64,000 nucleotides of DNA, from contig WLWP01000002.1 of assembly GCA_012103505.1 (NCBI GenBank), positions 433,943-497,942 of the forward strand, read 5' to 3'. Made by a program: the position numbers and the translations under genes. The notes under the pieces were generated by a model. It saw only the letters and a list, made by a program, of their open reading frames with translations. It was not told the DNA's origin and did no database searches. The stretch comes from Pseudomonadales bacterium (GTDB taxonomy: Bacteria > Pseudomonadota > Gammaproteobacteria > Pseudomonadales > Azotimanducaceae). How positions within the stretch are numbered: the first letter of the stretch is position 1; each line of letters starts with the position of its first letter. Of this stretch, positions 1-7,639 are shown one piece after another.

Positions 1-177
1 CATCAACTGAAGTACAATCCAAGAACCCAGCGGTCCACCCCAATTGGTGACAAACTCAACCGCCTTGTGCTGATCCAAACCAATCAGTTCCTGCAAGAGG
101 GGTATCAACTCATTCATACGTTCTGCAATCTCCTCCGGACTTAGGTTACTTGCCCCGACCGACCCTGTCCCGTTCAA
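1..177 (-). CDS. 5' part of an unidentified gene running off the left edge
   Basis: An open frame on the minus strand runs from a TTG at 177 or an ATG at 117 off the left edge; several stops lie just upstream of 177. The ATG has GGAGGAG about 12 bases upstream, a little far for a ribosome site. The visible residues (NLSPEEIAERMNELIPLLQE, then a stretch ending WGGPLGSW) are helix-rich and acidic. I do not recognise the family. It could also be the tail of a gene frameshifted further upstream. Confidence 0.3.
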   Translation of the reverse strand, partial: MNGTGSVGASNLSPEEIAERMNELIPLLQELIGLDQHKAVEFVTNWGGPLGSWIVLQLM

Positions 178-202
178 ACGGCACGCCTAAGCCTAATATC
201 AG

Positions 203-243
203 TGTTAATTATATTTGACTTAATGTTAATTATTATTAACATA
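203..243 (+). promoter_or_regulatory. Promoter with direct repeats upstream of the membrane protein/XRE pair
   Basis: TTGACT at 215-220 is followed after 17 bases by AACATA at 238-243, a plausible -35/-10 pair. The 10-mer TGTTAATTAT occurs at 203-212 and again at 224-233, exactly 21 bp apart (two helical turns), straddling the -35. This spacing suggests an operator. The XRE regulator of the same transcript is the obvious candidate ligand (inference). Confidence 0.45.
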
Positions 244-260
244 TCTTAAAATTCAATCCG

Positions 261-689
261 ATGGAAAAGAACATGCTGCCACGAGAAAGATATGCCTGGG
301 TGTGGCTCACAACCCTTGTAGTCGTCTTCACCACCTACTTCACAACGCTCAGTATGCTCACGCACGAAGAACTCTCACCGATCGTTCAGTTTGGCTTGCT
401 CGCCGCAGCACTTGGGAGTCTAGGTGCGATCATTGGGCTCTATCGGGCTTATGCCTACTTCCGTGGTGAACAATTCCAACCCGATGAACGTGATCGATTG
501 GTCGAAGCACAGGCCACCACCACTGCCTACTACGTTCTGATAGCCGGTATGATTGTGGTCGGGTGTGTCCTGCCCTTTTCCGCGCAGAAGTGGGAACTCG
601 TCCACGCGGCCCTGCTCGCCATCGCTATCGCCGAAGTCGTTCTTCAGTGCATGCTGCTAAACGGCTATCGTCGGGGTGCCCGTGCCTGA
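261..689 (+). CDS. Small integral membrane protein paired with an XRE regulator
   Basis: A 142-residue protein with about four hydrophobic segments (roughly residues 13-33, 40-62, 85-106 and 112-130) and a basic tail. Between the second and third segments is a charged stretch containing PDERDRLVEAQ. Small four-helix membrane proteins often sit immediately upstream of compact XRE regulators, as here, where the two genes overlap by 14 bases. Function is unknown; the family resembles small DUF-type inner-membrane proteins that travel with YozG-like regulators. The start could be ATG 261 or the in-frame ATG at 273. Confidence 0.75.
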   Translation: MEKNMLPRERYAWVWLTTLVVVFTTYFTTLSMLTHEELSPIVQFGLLAAALGSLGAIIGLYRAYAYFRGEQFQPDERDRLVEAQATTTAYYVLIAGMIVVGCVLPFSAQKWELVHAALLAIAIAEVVLQCMLLNGYRRGARA

Positions 690-903
690 AAAAACTCTAA
701 CAAACAACATACGAGCATTGCGCTTCCTAAACAGCGAAATGACGCAGGCAGAGCTAGGTCAACAAATCGGAGTGACGCGACAGACGGTCGCCGCTATCGA
801 AAATGGCAAATATTCACCCACTCTCGAGTCAGCATTTCGTATTGCGGAGATTTTTCAGAAACCACTCGAAGAAGTGTTCCAGTGGTCTTCGAACGAAAGC
901 TAG
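676..903 (+). CDS. Compact XRE-family helix-turn-helix transcriptional regulator
   Basis: A 75-residue protein that is almost only a lambda-repressor-like helix-turn-helix. MTQAELGQQIGVTRQTVAAI (about residues 22-41) is followed by ENGKYSPTLESAFRIAEIF, the classic XRE/YozG pattern. It overlaps the upstream membrane-protein gene by 14 bases and should be translationally coupled to it. The start is GTG at 676 or GTG two codons later at 682. It probably controls its own operon through the 21-bp-spaced direct repeats near 203-233 (inference). Confidence 0.85.
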   Translation: MPVPEKTLTNNIRALRFLNSEMTQAELGQQIGVTRQTVAAIENGKYSPTLESAFRIAEIFQKPLEEVFQWSSNES

Positions 904-912
904 GACGGACCG

Positions 913-1506
913 CTAACCCAACTTACCGTGAAAGAGCAGTTCTTCTATCGGTTTACGGGGCGACGGTACTTCGCGTTCCTGGTATTTCTCCGGCAAATCA
1001 GCTCGCTCACCTGGCTTACCAACGGCGACCATCGCTTGCACAGCATGATCTTCTGGTAGGCCGAGCGCCGCTGGTGCTTGATCATGATGGAATCCCCACA
1101 TGGCGTGGCTGGCTAAGCCCATTTTTTGCGCTTGTAGTGCCATGCTCATCCACGCACCGCCTGCATCAAAACTAGCAGTCGGTGCTGGATTGCCATCGTC
1201 AAAAGTCTTTTTAGCCACTATCGCAATCAAAGCGCCAGCATTCCCAGCCCAGACTTGGTTCATATCCATCAGGACATCAAGCATCGCCGACCACTGGTCG
1301 TCGCCGTTGATCGCGTAAACAAACCGCCATGGTTGCGAATTAAAACAAGATGGCGCCCACCGCGCCGCTTCAACCAGGATATGTAAATCAGCTATGGGTA
1401 GTGGCTCCCCTGAAAACGCACGAGGAGACCAACGTTGGATGAACTGCTCATCCGCGTCACCTGCCGCAGTTCTGGTCGCATATACATCAATGTCTAAGGT
1501 CGACAT
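913..1506 (-). CDS. Nitroreductase family protein
   Basis: A 197-residue FMN-dependent nitroreductase-fold enzyme of the short subfamily. The N-terminal FIQRWSPRAFSGEPLP and the AARWAPSCFNSQPWRFVYAI segment (about residues 47-66) are the flavin-binding signature; GKPGERADLPEKY near the C-terminus is also typical. Members reduce nitro compounds, quinones or enones with NAD(P)H; the substrate cannot be read from sequence. Its ATG lies 2 bases after the pntB stop, so it is the last gene of the transhydrogenase operon and may draw on the NADPH that operon makes (inference). Confidence 0.85.
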   Translation of the reverse strand: MSTLDIDVYATRTAAGDADEQFIQRWSPRAFSGEPLPIADLHILVEAARWAPSCFNSQPWRFVYAINGDDQWSAMLDVLMDMNQVWAGNAGALIAIVAKKTFDDGNPAPTASFDAGGAWMSMALQAQKMGLASHAMWGFHHDQAPAALGLPEDHAVQAMVAVGKPGERADLPEKYQEREVPSPRKPIEELLFHGKLG

Positions 1507-1508
1507 GT

Positions 1509-2870
1509 TTAGCCTTTAAACTCGCCCACTACCGCAGAAATGGATTCTTTCGCATCACCAAAGAGCATTCGTGTGTTCTCACCGAAGAAGAGTGGGTTGT
1601 CCACACCAGAGAAGCCAGACGCCATAGATCGTTTCAGTACGAAGACTGTTTTGGCTTGGTCCACGTTGATGATAGGCATGCCGTAGATCGGGCTATTCTC
1701 GTCATTGCGCGCAGCAGGGTTGACCACATCGTTTGCTCCGATAACCACTGCTACGTCTAGACCCTCGATGCGCCGATTTATATCATCCATCTCAACCAGC
1801 TGATCGTATGGCACGTTTGCCTCTGCAAGCAGGACGTTCATATGTCCCGGCATCCGCCCAGCAACAGGGTGGATCGCGTAAGTCACTTCCGCACCATTGC
1901 CTTCCAGGAGTTCACCCAATTCACGAACAACGTGCTGGGCTTGCGCTACCGCCATACCGTAACCAGGTACAAATGTGACTGATTGTGCTGCTTCGAGAAT
2001 CAAGAAAGCATCCTCGGTATTGATCGGCTTAACCTCACCTTCCACTTTCGTAGCTTGTTTAACCGCACCAAATCCGGAGAAGAGCACATTGGCCAGCGAC
2101 CGATTCATCGCCTTACACATAATGTTGGTCAGGATGATACCAGCCGCTCCCACCATCGCACCGGCGACAATTAGGATGTTGTTGTTAATCGCAAAACCAG
2201 CGGCACACGCCGCAAGTCCCGAGTAGCTATTGAGCAAGGAAATCACTACAGGCATGTCCGCGCCACCAATCGGTAGAACTGCCATGACACCAAACAGGAA
2301 CGATAGACCCACCACCGCGTAGAGATATGGAGAGTCGGTCGACGGATTCATCACAAACATAACACTACATGCGATGATCGCCACAACTAGGGCTGCATTA
2401 ACAAGCCGTTGGGCACCAAAGACGATAGCACTCGAGGTCATTACTTCGGACAACTTACCCCAAGCCAAGATACTGCCTGTAAACGTCATACCACCGATAA
2501 GGATCGAAATGACAATTGTCACATCGGTAAAGGTAGATCCACCGGCGCCATAAAGCGCAGCCCAGCCAACGAAGAGGCTCGCGATACCGCCAGAACCGTT
2601 AAAGAGCGCCACCATCTCAGGCATGCTGGTCATGGCAACTTTCTGTGCAGTCACCGCACCAATGATGCCGCCGATTACGGTCGCCACAATTATCCAGGTA
2701 AAAGAGATGATCTCTGCATTGAACAGCGTCACCGCGATCGCAATGAACATGCCGATCGACGACAACAAGTTACCTCTAACGGCTGTTGCAGGAGAGCCAA
2801 GTTGTTTGAGGCCAAAAACGAACAGCGCCGCGGCAACGATGTACCAAAGGTTAATCAGTTCAAGGCTCAT
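1509..2870 (-). CDS. pntB: NAD(P) transhydrogenase subunit beta
   Basis: 453 residues: an N-terminal membrane domain of about eight or nine helices (residues 1-265), then the NADP(H)-binding dIII domain. The dIII signature is present (VPGYGMAVAQAQH, then HPVAGRMPGHMNVLLAEANV), along with VVIGANDVVNPAA. Proton-translocating transhydrogenase couples hydride transfer from NADH to NADP+ to proton entry across the inner membrane. The length matches the PntB family. It overlaps the upstream pntAB by 4 bases. Confidence 0.97.
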   Translation of the reverse strand: MSLELINLWYIVAAALFVFGLKQLGSPATAVRGNLLSSIGMFIAIAVTLFNAEIISFTWIIVATVIGGIIGAVTAQKVAMTSMPEMVALFNGSGGIASLFVGWAALYGAGGSTFTDVTIVISILIGGMTFTGSILAWGKLSEVMTSSAIVFGAQRLVNAALVVAIIACSVMFVMNPSTDSPYLYAVVGLSFLFGVMAVLPIGGADMPVVISLLNSYSGLAACAAGFAINNNILIVAGAMVGAAGIILTNIMCKAMNRSLANVLFSGFGAVKQATKVEGEVKPINTEDAFLILEAAQSVTFVPGYGMAVAQAQHVVRELGELLEGNGAEVTYAIHPVAGRMPGHMNVLLAEANVPYDQLVEMDDINRRIEGLDVAVVIGANDVVNPAARNDENSPIYGMPIINVDQAKTVFVLKRSMASGFSGVDNPLFFGENTRMLFGDAKESISAVVGEFKG

Positions 2871-3169
2871 GACTTCTCTCCGGCCTTGGTCGTATCTTTC
2901 TTCTTGAACATCGAAAGCATTCGATTCGTGACCAGATAACCGCCAACTACGTTGATCGCTGCAAAGCCAACAGCAAGCGAACCAAGGATCGTCGCGAACT
3001 CATTCAGCTCAGATCCAGCGGAGATCAGTGCCCCCACAATGGTGATGCCGGAGATCGCGTTAGCGCCAGACATCAGAGGCGTATGTAGAGTCGCTGGGAC
3101 TTTTGAAATTAGCTCGAAACCCAAAAAGATGGAGAGCATTAAGACCATGCCTAGTAGTACCGCTTCCAT
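2867..3169 (-). CDS. pntAB: NAD(P) transhydrogenase subunit alpha, membrane part
   Basis: A 100-residue protein with three or four transmembrane helices, corresponding to the C-terminal membrane segment of E. coli PntA. Here it is a separate gene, as in Rhodospirillum rubrum and many proteobacteria. The motif STLHTPLMSGANAISGI, read here as TLHTPLMSGANAISGITIVG, is diagnostic. It ends in a short basic tail. It lies 2 bases downstream of pntAA and overlaps pntB by 4, so the three subunits are translationally coupled. Confidence 0.95.
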   Translation of the reverse strand: MEAVLLGMVLMLSIFLGFELISKVPATLHTPLMSGANAISGITIVGALISAGSELNEFATILGSLAVGFAAINVVGGYLVTNRMLSMFKKKDTTKAGEKS

Positions 3170-3171
3170 AG

Positions 3172-4308
3172 TTAGGCTCCGCTATAAATATTCTTGATGG
3201 TTTCGTTAACCACAGCGCCTTCGCGCGTGATCACACAGTTCTGCACGATTTCATCTTCAGGATCGAGGTTGAGTGTTTTCTCCTCAGCATCCCAAAACTC
3301 ATCGAGCAGGTTAAAGAGATTGTTGGAGTACATTTCACTGGCATTACGGGCGACCTCACTCGGTAGGTTACCTTGGCCAATGATCTTGACCCCATTAACG
3401 TCCACAACTTGATCCAAGACAGACCCTTCTATGTTGCCGCCAGTTTCAACAGCCATGTCGACGAGGACACTGCCCGGCTGCATGCTCGCGACCATATCGG
3501 CACCAACGATGCGAGGCGCAGGCCGGCCAAACACCTGTGCGGTGGTTATGACGACATCCGATTGGGCGATAACTTTTTTCTGCCCTTCACGCTGCATCTC
3601 GATTTGTTCTGGTGTGAGCTCTTTGGCGTACCCTTGATCTGTCTGACCCACGTCACCTAGATCGATCTCGACAAATTTGCCACCTAATGATTGGACCTGT
3701 TCGGCAACCACAGGACGGGTATCAAACGCTTCAACTCGCGCACCCAGCCGTTTGGCTGTGGCAATCGCTTGCAAACCTGCTACTCCAGCACCAATCACAA
3801 AGATGCGGGATGGTGCAATCGTCCCAGCGGGAGTCATCATCATCGGAAAGATCTTTGGGCAATGGAAAGCGGCTTGTATTACCGTCACGTAACCCGCGAG
3901 ATTGGCTTGAGAGGACAACGCGTCCATCTTTTGTGCGCGAGTGGTTCGCGGGATCATCTCCATGGATATCCCGGTTACCCCTTGCCCTGCCATGCCTTCA
4001 ACTAAAGTTTTTTCGTTGAATGGATCAAGGAAGCTGATCGAAATTGCACCACTTTTGTACTGGCCAACTTCTTCGCTCTCAGGTTTACGCACACGAAGTA
4101 CGACATCAGCTGCGAGTACTTGACCACGATCGGATGTGATCGCGACCCCTAGGTCTTCATAGTCTTTGTCAGTAAAACCAGACGCGAGACCCGTACCGCT
4201 TTCAATAGTGATGGTGAAACCGGCTGCAATAAACTTCTTTGCATTGGCTGGAACTAACGCAGTGCGTAGCTCACCAGACCAGGTTTCTTTTGGCACACCA
4301 ATCTGCAT
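3172..4308 (-). CDS. pntAA: NAD(P) transhydrogenase subunit alpha, NAD-binding part
   Basis: 378 residues of the soluble dI domain that binds NAD(H). It starts MQIGVPKETWSGELRTALVP, typical of alanine dehydrogenase/PntA N-termini. FVIGAGVAGLQAIATAKRLG (about residues 170-189) is the Rossmann glycine motif, and RPAPRIV and GSVLVDMAVETGGN follow. GGGGGG upstream of the ATG serves as ribosome site. It is the first gene of the minus-strand operon pntAA-pntAB-pntB-nitroreductase. The 320-bp intergenic region upstream is shared with the divergent TRAP transporter operon. Confidence 0.96.
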   Translation of the reverse strand: MQIGVPKETWSGELRTALVPANAKKFIAAGFTITIESGTGLASGFTDKDYEDLGVAITSDRGQVLAADVVLRVRKPESEEVGQYKSGAISISFLDPFNEKTLVEGMAGQGVTGISMEMIPRTTRAQKMDALSSQANLAGYVTVIQAAFHCPKIFPMMMTPAGTIAPSRIFVIGAGVAGLQAIATAKRLGARVEAFDTRPVVAEQVQSLGGKFVEIDLGDVGQTDQGYAKELTPEQIEMQREGQKKVIAQSDVVITTAQVFGRPAPRIVGADMVASMQPGSVLVDMAVETGGNIEGSVLDQVVDVNGVKIIGQGNLPSEVARNASEMYSNNLFNLLDEFWDAEEKTLNLDPEDEIVQNCVITREGAVVNETIKNIYSGA

Positions 4309-4369
4309 GCAACCCCCCAGGATTGGAAATTTTGAGATCCTTTATAAAACCGCGCCCAAAGCTGTGAAA

Positions 4370-4377
4370 TGTATACA
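4370..4377. promoter_or_regulatory. TGTATACA palindrome
   Basis: A perfect 8-bp palindrome in the pnt/TRAP divergent region. TGTATACA cores are common in operators of FadR-subfamily GntR regulators, which often control TRAP operons. No GntR gene of that subfamily lies next to it, so the regulator is unknown. Confidence 0.3.
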
Positions 4378-4426
4378 AAACAAGCCATTACGCCACGGAG
4401 CGGAGCAGTGTAAACGAGGCGAACCT

Positions 4427-4447
4427 GAAAACAATGTAATTGTTTTC
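4427..4447. promoter_or_regulatory. Perfect 21-bp palindrome, likely operator
   Basis: GAAAACAAT at 4427-4435 and its exact reverse complement ATTGTTTTC at 4439-4447 flank a 3-base centre (GTA). A perfect 9-3-9 symmetry in an intergenic region between divergent operons is most easily explained as a dimeric repressor or activator site. The cognate factor is not identifiable here. Confidence 0.55.
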
Positions 4448-4629
4448 GTCAAATATATTCCATTTTGGATAAATACGCTGAGGTCCCACTACTCCTAGTC
4501 ACTAGTGCCTTGCAATCGGGAACACGCGTCCCGACAATCAGGCGGCTGGGAAGCAACAACGTCGTGTCTACTCCATATCGGCATGGACACGCCAAGTAAG
4601 ACACACCCTCACGCCCATTGGAGGCATGC

Positions 4630-5736
4630 ATGAGCAACAAAGCCGCTCTGATTGCGGTCATTACGGCCTTTATTGTCGGCATTATTGGCAGTCTCGCTGT
4701 CCGACCCCCTGGTCAAGCGAGCACAGCGAGCATCCAGAGCTCAGAAACCGGGGTAACGGTGAAGCACCGATGGCGGGTTCCAGTGGTCTTCCAATCGACG
4801 CTACCAGTTCTTGGTGACAATCCGGTCTACGTGTTCGACATCATCAATCGCGCTTCTGGTGGCACCTTCCAACTCGAGCTATCGGAGCCTGGCGAAATAG
4901 TTCCTGCATTTTCGGTGACTGATGCAGTCCGCGATGGCAAGGTCGAAGCAGGCTATGTTTGGGTCGGCTACGATCAGGGCAAGATTCCAGCATCCCCTCT
5001 TTTTGGCGCTGTCCCTTTTGGCATGGAACCCTGGGAATACAGCGCCTGGTGGTTTGAAGGCGGCGGGCAGCAACTCGCTGAAGATCTCTACACCAACCAC
5101 AATATGCATCCGCTTTATTGCGGCATGACCGGCCCTGAAACAGCAGGCTGGTTTAGGAAACCCATCACAAGCCTCGATGACATCCAGGGACTCAAGATCC
5201 GCTTTGCAGGCCTAGGCGGCAAAGTCATCGAACGTCTTGGCGCCAGTGTCACAATGATTCCGGGTGGCGAGATATTTCAGGCGCTGGAAAAAGGCGCCAT
5301 CGATGCGTCAGAGTTCGCGCTGCCGATCGTTGACCAAACGTTGGGTTTCAACCGGGTCGCCAAATTCAATTACTATCCGGGCTGGCACCAAACGTTCACA
5401 GCCTCGCACCTGATGGTCAACCTCGATGTTTGGCACAGTCTGAACAAAACAGAACAATCGCTCCTTGAAGTTGGTTGTACCGCCGGTGTTATCCGCAATC
5501 TGTCCAACTCTGAAGCCAAACAAGGTGCTGTGATCGCAGGTTTCAAGGACATCGGTGTTTCTGCCGAGACCCTACCGATGCCTATCTTGCGGGAGCTAGA
5601 AGCTGTATCCGCCGAGATAATTAAAGAAGAAGCGGCTAACGATGCCGACTTCGCCCGCATCTTAAAGTCCCAGCGCGAGTTCAGGGCGAACTATGCCCAC
5701 TGGAAGTCTCGTGCCTACCTACCTCGAGACTTCTGA
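4630..5736 (+). CDS. TRAP transporter substrate-binding protein, DctP family
   Basis: 368 residues: an N-terminal hydrophobic export or anchor segment (about residues 5-24), then a DctP-type binding domain. DIQGLKIRFAGLGGKVIERL, PGGEIFQALEKGAIDASEF and KFNYYPGWHQ match the subfamily that includes the 2-oxoacid binder TakP and mannitol/chloroaromatic binders. The conserved Arg of IRFAGLG normally salt-bridges a carboxylate. The start is ATG 4630, preceded by TTGGAGG with 5 bases of spacing. The stop overlaps the next gene by 1 base. Substrate is probably an organic or keto acid (inference). Confidence 0.92.
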   Translation: MSNKAALIAVITAFIVGIIGSLAVRPPGQASTASIQSSETGVTVKHRWRVPVVFQSTLPVLGDNPVYVFDIINRASGGTFQLELSEPGEIVPAFSVTDAVRDGKVEAGYVWVGYDQGKIPASPLFGAVPFGMEPWEYSAWWFEGGGQQLAEDLYTNHNMHPLYCGMTGPETAGWFRKPITSLDDIQGLKIRFAGLGGKVIERLGASVTMIPGGEIFQALEKGAIDASEFALPIVDQTLGFNRVAKFNYYPGWHQTFTASHLMVNLDVWHSLNKTEQSLLEVGCTAGVIRNLSNSEAKQGAVIAGFKDIGVSAETLPMPILRELEAVSAEIIKEEAANDADFARILKSQREFRANYAHWKSRAYLPRDF

Positions 5737-6281
5737 TGGTCAAAGACTCCTATCTTCCAGAGACCCGGCTCACGCGCGCGATCGATCGATTTCTCGAGCG
5801 AGTGGGTGTGACGCTGTCCTACATATGGATGGTTTTGCTTGTAATCATCGTCGTCAATGTTTTGCTCCGATACGTTTTTAGTGAGGGCAGAATCGAGCTC
5901 GAAGAATTACAGTGGCACCTTTATTCGTTCGGTTTCTTGTTAGGGCTTAGCTACGCTTACCAAGCCGATGCACACATTCGCGTCGATGTCCTGCATGAAC
6001 GCATGACGCCACGATCTCAGGCTTGGATCGAACTCTACGGAATACTGCTTTTCCTTATCCCGTTCATCTCCTTAGTCCTCGTTTTTTCAATGCCTTTCGT
6101 AGCCTCATCTTGGTCGCTGGGCGAAATCTCACCCTCACCTGGCGGATTACCATTTCGCTGGCTAATTAAGGCCATGTTACCGCTCGGATTTGGCCTTCTC
6201 CTCTTAGCAGTCCTTTCCCGGCTGACCCGGGTCTGGCACTTCCTCTTTCTTAACGAACGGGGTGCACATGCCAGCGAATGA
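5736..6281 (+). CDS. TRAP transporter small permease, DctQ-like
   Basis: 181 residues with four predicted helices (roughly 22-48, 62-82, 103-126 and 146-168). The DctQ pattern is present: RYVFSEGRIELEELQWHLYS in the second segment and ADAHIRVDVLHERM in the loop. TRAP transporters use an ion gradient rather than ATP. This subunit pairs with the large permease encoded directly downstream, which it overlaps, and works with the preceding periplasmic receptor. Confidence 0.92.
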   Translation: MVKDSYLPETRLTRAIDRFLERVGVTLSYIWMVLLVIIVVNVLLRYVFSEGRIELEELQWHLYSFGFLLGLSYAYQADAHIRVDVLHERMTPRSQAWIELYGILLFLIPFISLVLVFSMPFVASSWSLGEISPSPGGLPFRWLIKAMLPLGFGLLLLAVLSRLTRVWHFLFLNERGAHASE

Positions 6282-7617
6282 AATCTTAGCGATTCTCATG
6301 TTTGTGAGCTTCATCGCCCTGGTGTTCACTGGCTTTCCAGTCGCTTGGATCTTGGGCGGCCTTGCAGTTTTATTCAGTGCTTTCGCCGTGGTCTTGCAAG
6401 TCGACTTCGCCTTTCCCATCGGTATGGATTGGTCCTACACCTCACTCACGGTCGATCGTATTTGGAACGTCATGGAGAACTGGGTGATGGTCGCCCTACC
6501 AATGTTCATCTTCATGGGGTTGCTGCTCGATCGTTCCGGCATTGCGAATCAGCTCATGACGAGCTTCGCTCGCCTCTTTGGCAGCGTCCGAGGTGGTCTG
6601 GCTGTCACTGTGGCAGTCATTGGCATCCTGCTCGCGGCAACTACTGGCATCATCGGAGCTTCCGTTGTCCTACTCGCGCTGCTGGGCCTTCCAGTGATGC
6701 TGAAACAAGGCTATGACAAATCCCTTGCAACAGGAACAGTTACCGCGGTCGGCACACTGGGCATCCTGATACCACCCAGCATCATGCTCGTCTTAATGGC
6801 AGACCGAATGTCCATGAGTGTCGGCGACCTATTTCTCGGCGCAGTTTTCCCTGGCATGTTGCTTGGCGGACTCTACATTGCCTACATATTGATCATCGGT
6901 TGGCTCAAGCCCGAGATGGCCCCGGCTGCTGAGACCGAACCGTTCGATACGGCCGCTGTCATTGAGTTAATCAAGGCGATCATCCCGCCCGCATTTTTGA
7001 TTCTGGCTGTACTCGGTAGCATTTTCTTGGGCCTCGCAACACCAACAGAGGCTGCAGGCGTTGGTGCGGCTGGCGCCCTGCTCCTTGCGATCATCAAGAA
7101 ACAGATGACCAGATCCGTCATGAACGACGTACTGCAAGAAACAACACGCACTACCGCTTTCATCTTCGCTGTCCTTTTGGGCGCAACAGCCTTCTCCTTG
7201 GTTTTAAGAGGGTTAGGTGGGGACGAACTCATCGAAGGCGTTTTGCTGAGTCTGCCGTTCGAGCCAACTGGTATCATCATCTGCATCCTCTTAGCCACGT
7301 TTCTACTTGGTTTCTTCCTTGATTGGATTGAGCTGACTCTGATCGTGCTACCACTAGTTTCACCTGTCGTGAATGCACTAGGCTTTGACCCCGTTTGGTT
7401 TACGATTCTATTCGCAGTCTGTCTACAAACAAGTTTTCTCACGCCACCCGTGGGCTTTGCAATCTTTTACCTCAAAGGCGTCGCACCACCTGACATAGAA
7501 GTGACTACTATTTACAAAGGTGTCGTACCCTTTATCGCGTTGCAGGTACTCGGTATGTTTATCATTTTTAACTGGGACGCCATTGTCACGTGGTTACCCG
7601 CACAAGCTTACGGCTAA
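6268..7617 (+). CDS. TRAP transporter large permease, DctM-like
   Basis: About 449 residues, 11 to 13 transmembrane helices across the whole length. Signatures include FTGFPVAWILGGLA near the start, ATTGIIGASVVLLALLGLP and GTLGILIPPSIMLVLMADRM in the first half, and GLATPTEAAGVGA and QTSFLTPPVGFAIFYLKGV in the second. This is the ion-coupled transport subunit. Start taken as ATG 6268; a GTG at 6262 is also in frame. The final gene of the operon, an SDR, follows after 22 bases. Confidence 0.93.
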   Translation: MPANEILAILMFVSFIALVFTGFPVAWILGGLAVLFSAFAVVLQVDFAFPIGMDWSYTSLTVDRIWNVMENWVMVALPMFIFMGLLLDRSGIANQLMTSFARLFGSVRGGLAVTVAVIGILLAATTGIIGASVVLLALLGLPVMLKQGYDKSLATGTVTAVGTLGILIPPSIMLVLMADRMSMSVGDLFLGAVFPGMLLGGLYIAYILIIGWLKPEMAPAAETEPFDTAAVIELIKAIIPPAFLILAVLGSIFLGLATPTEAAGVGAAGALLLAIIKKQMTRSVMNDVLQETTRTTAFIFAVLLGATAFSLVLRGLGGDELIEGVLLSLPFEPTGIIICILLATFLLGFFLDWIELTLIVLPLVSPVVNALGFDPVWFTILFAVCLQTSFLTPPVGFAIFYLKGVAPPDIEVTTIYKGVVPFIALQVLGMFIIFNWDAIVTWLPAQAYG

Positions 7618-7639
7618 CTAATACATTTGGGAGTGAACT

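Larger units (their letters stand above)
4309..4629. other. Divergent intergenic region between pnt and TRAP operons
   Basis: No gene is supported in these 321 bases. The region must hold the start sites of both operons. It contains two palindromes (4370-4377 and 4427-4447, listed separately) in an A+T-rich stretch. I could not assign a convincing -35/-10 pair. Confidence 0.6.

Noticed and set aside
882..1175. Plus-strand frame after the XRE gene
   Set aside because: Overlaps the nitroreductase gene on the other strand and has no similarity to known proteins.
2409..2939. Plus-strand frame opposite pntB
   Set aside because: Antisense shadow of a clear transhydrogenase subunit; His/Arg-rich with no domain.
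6882..7442. Minus-strand frame opposite the TRAP large permease
   Set aside because: Antisense shadow; Ser/Lys/Arg-rich translation, no ribosome site.
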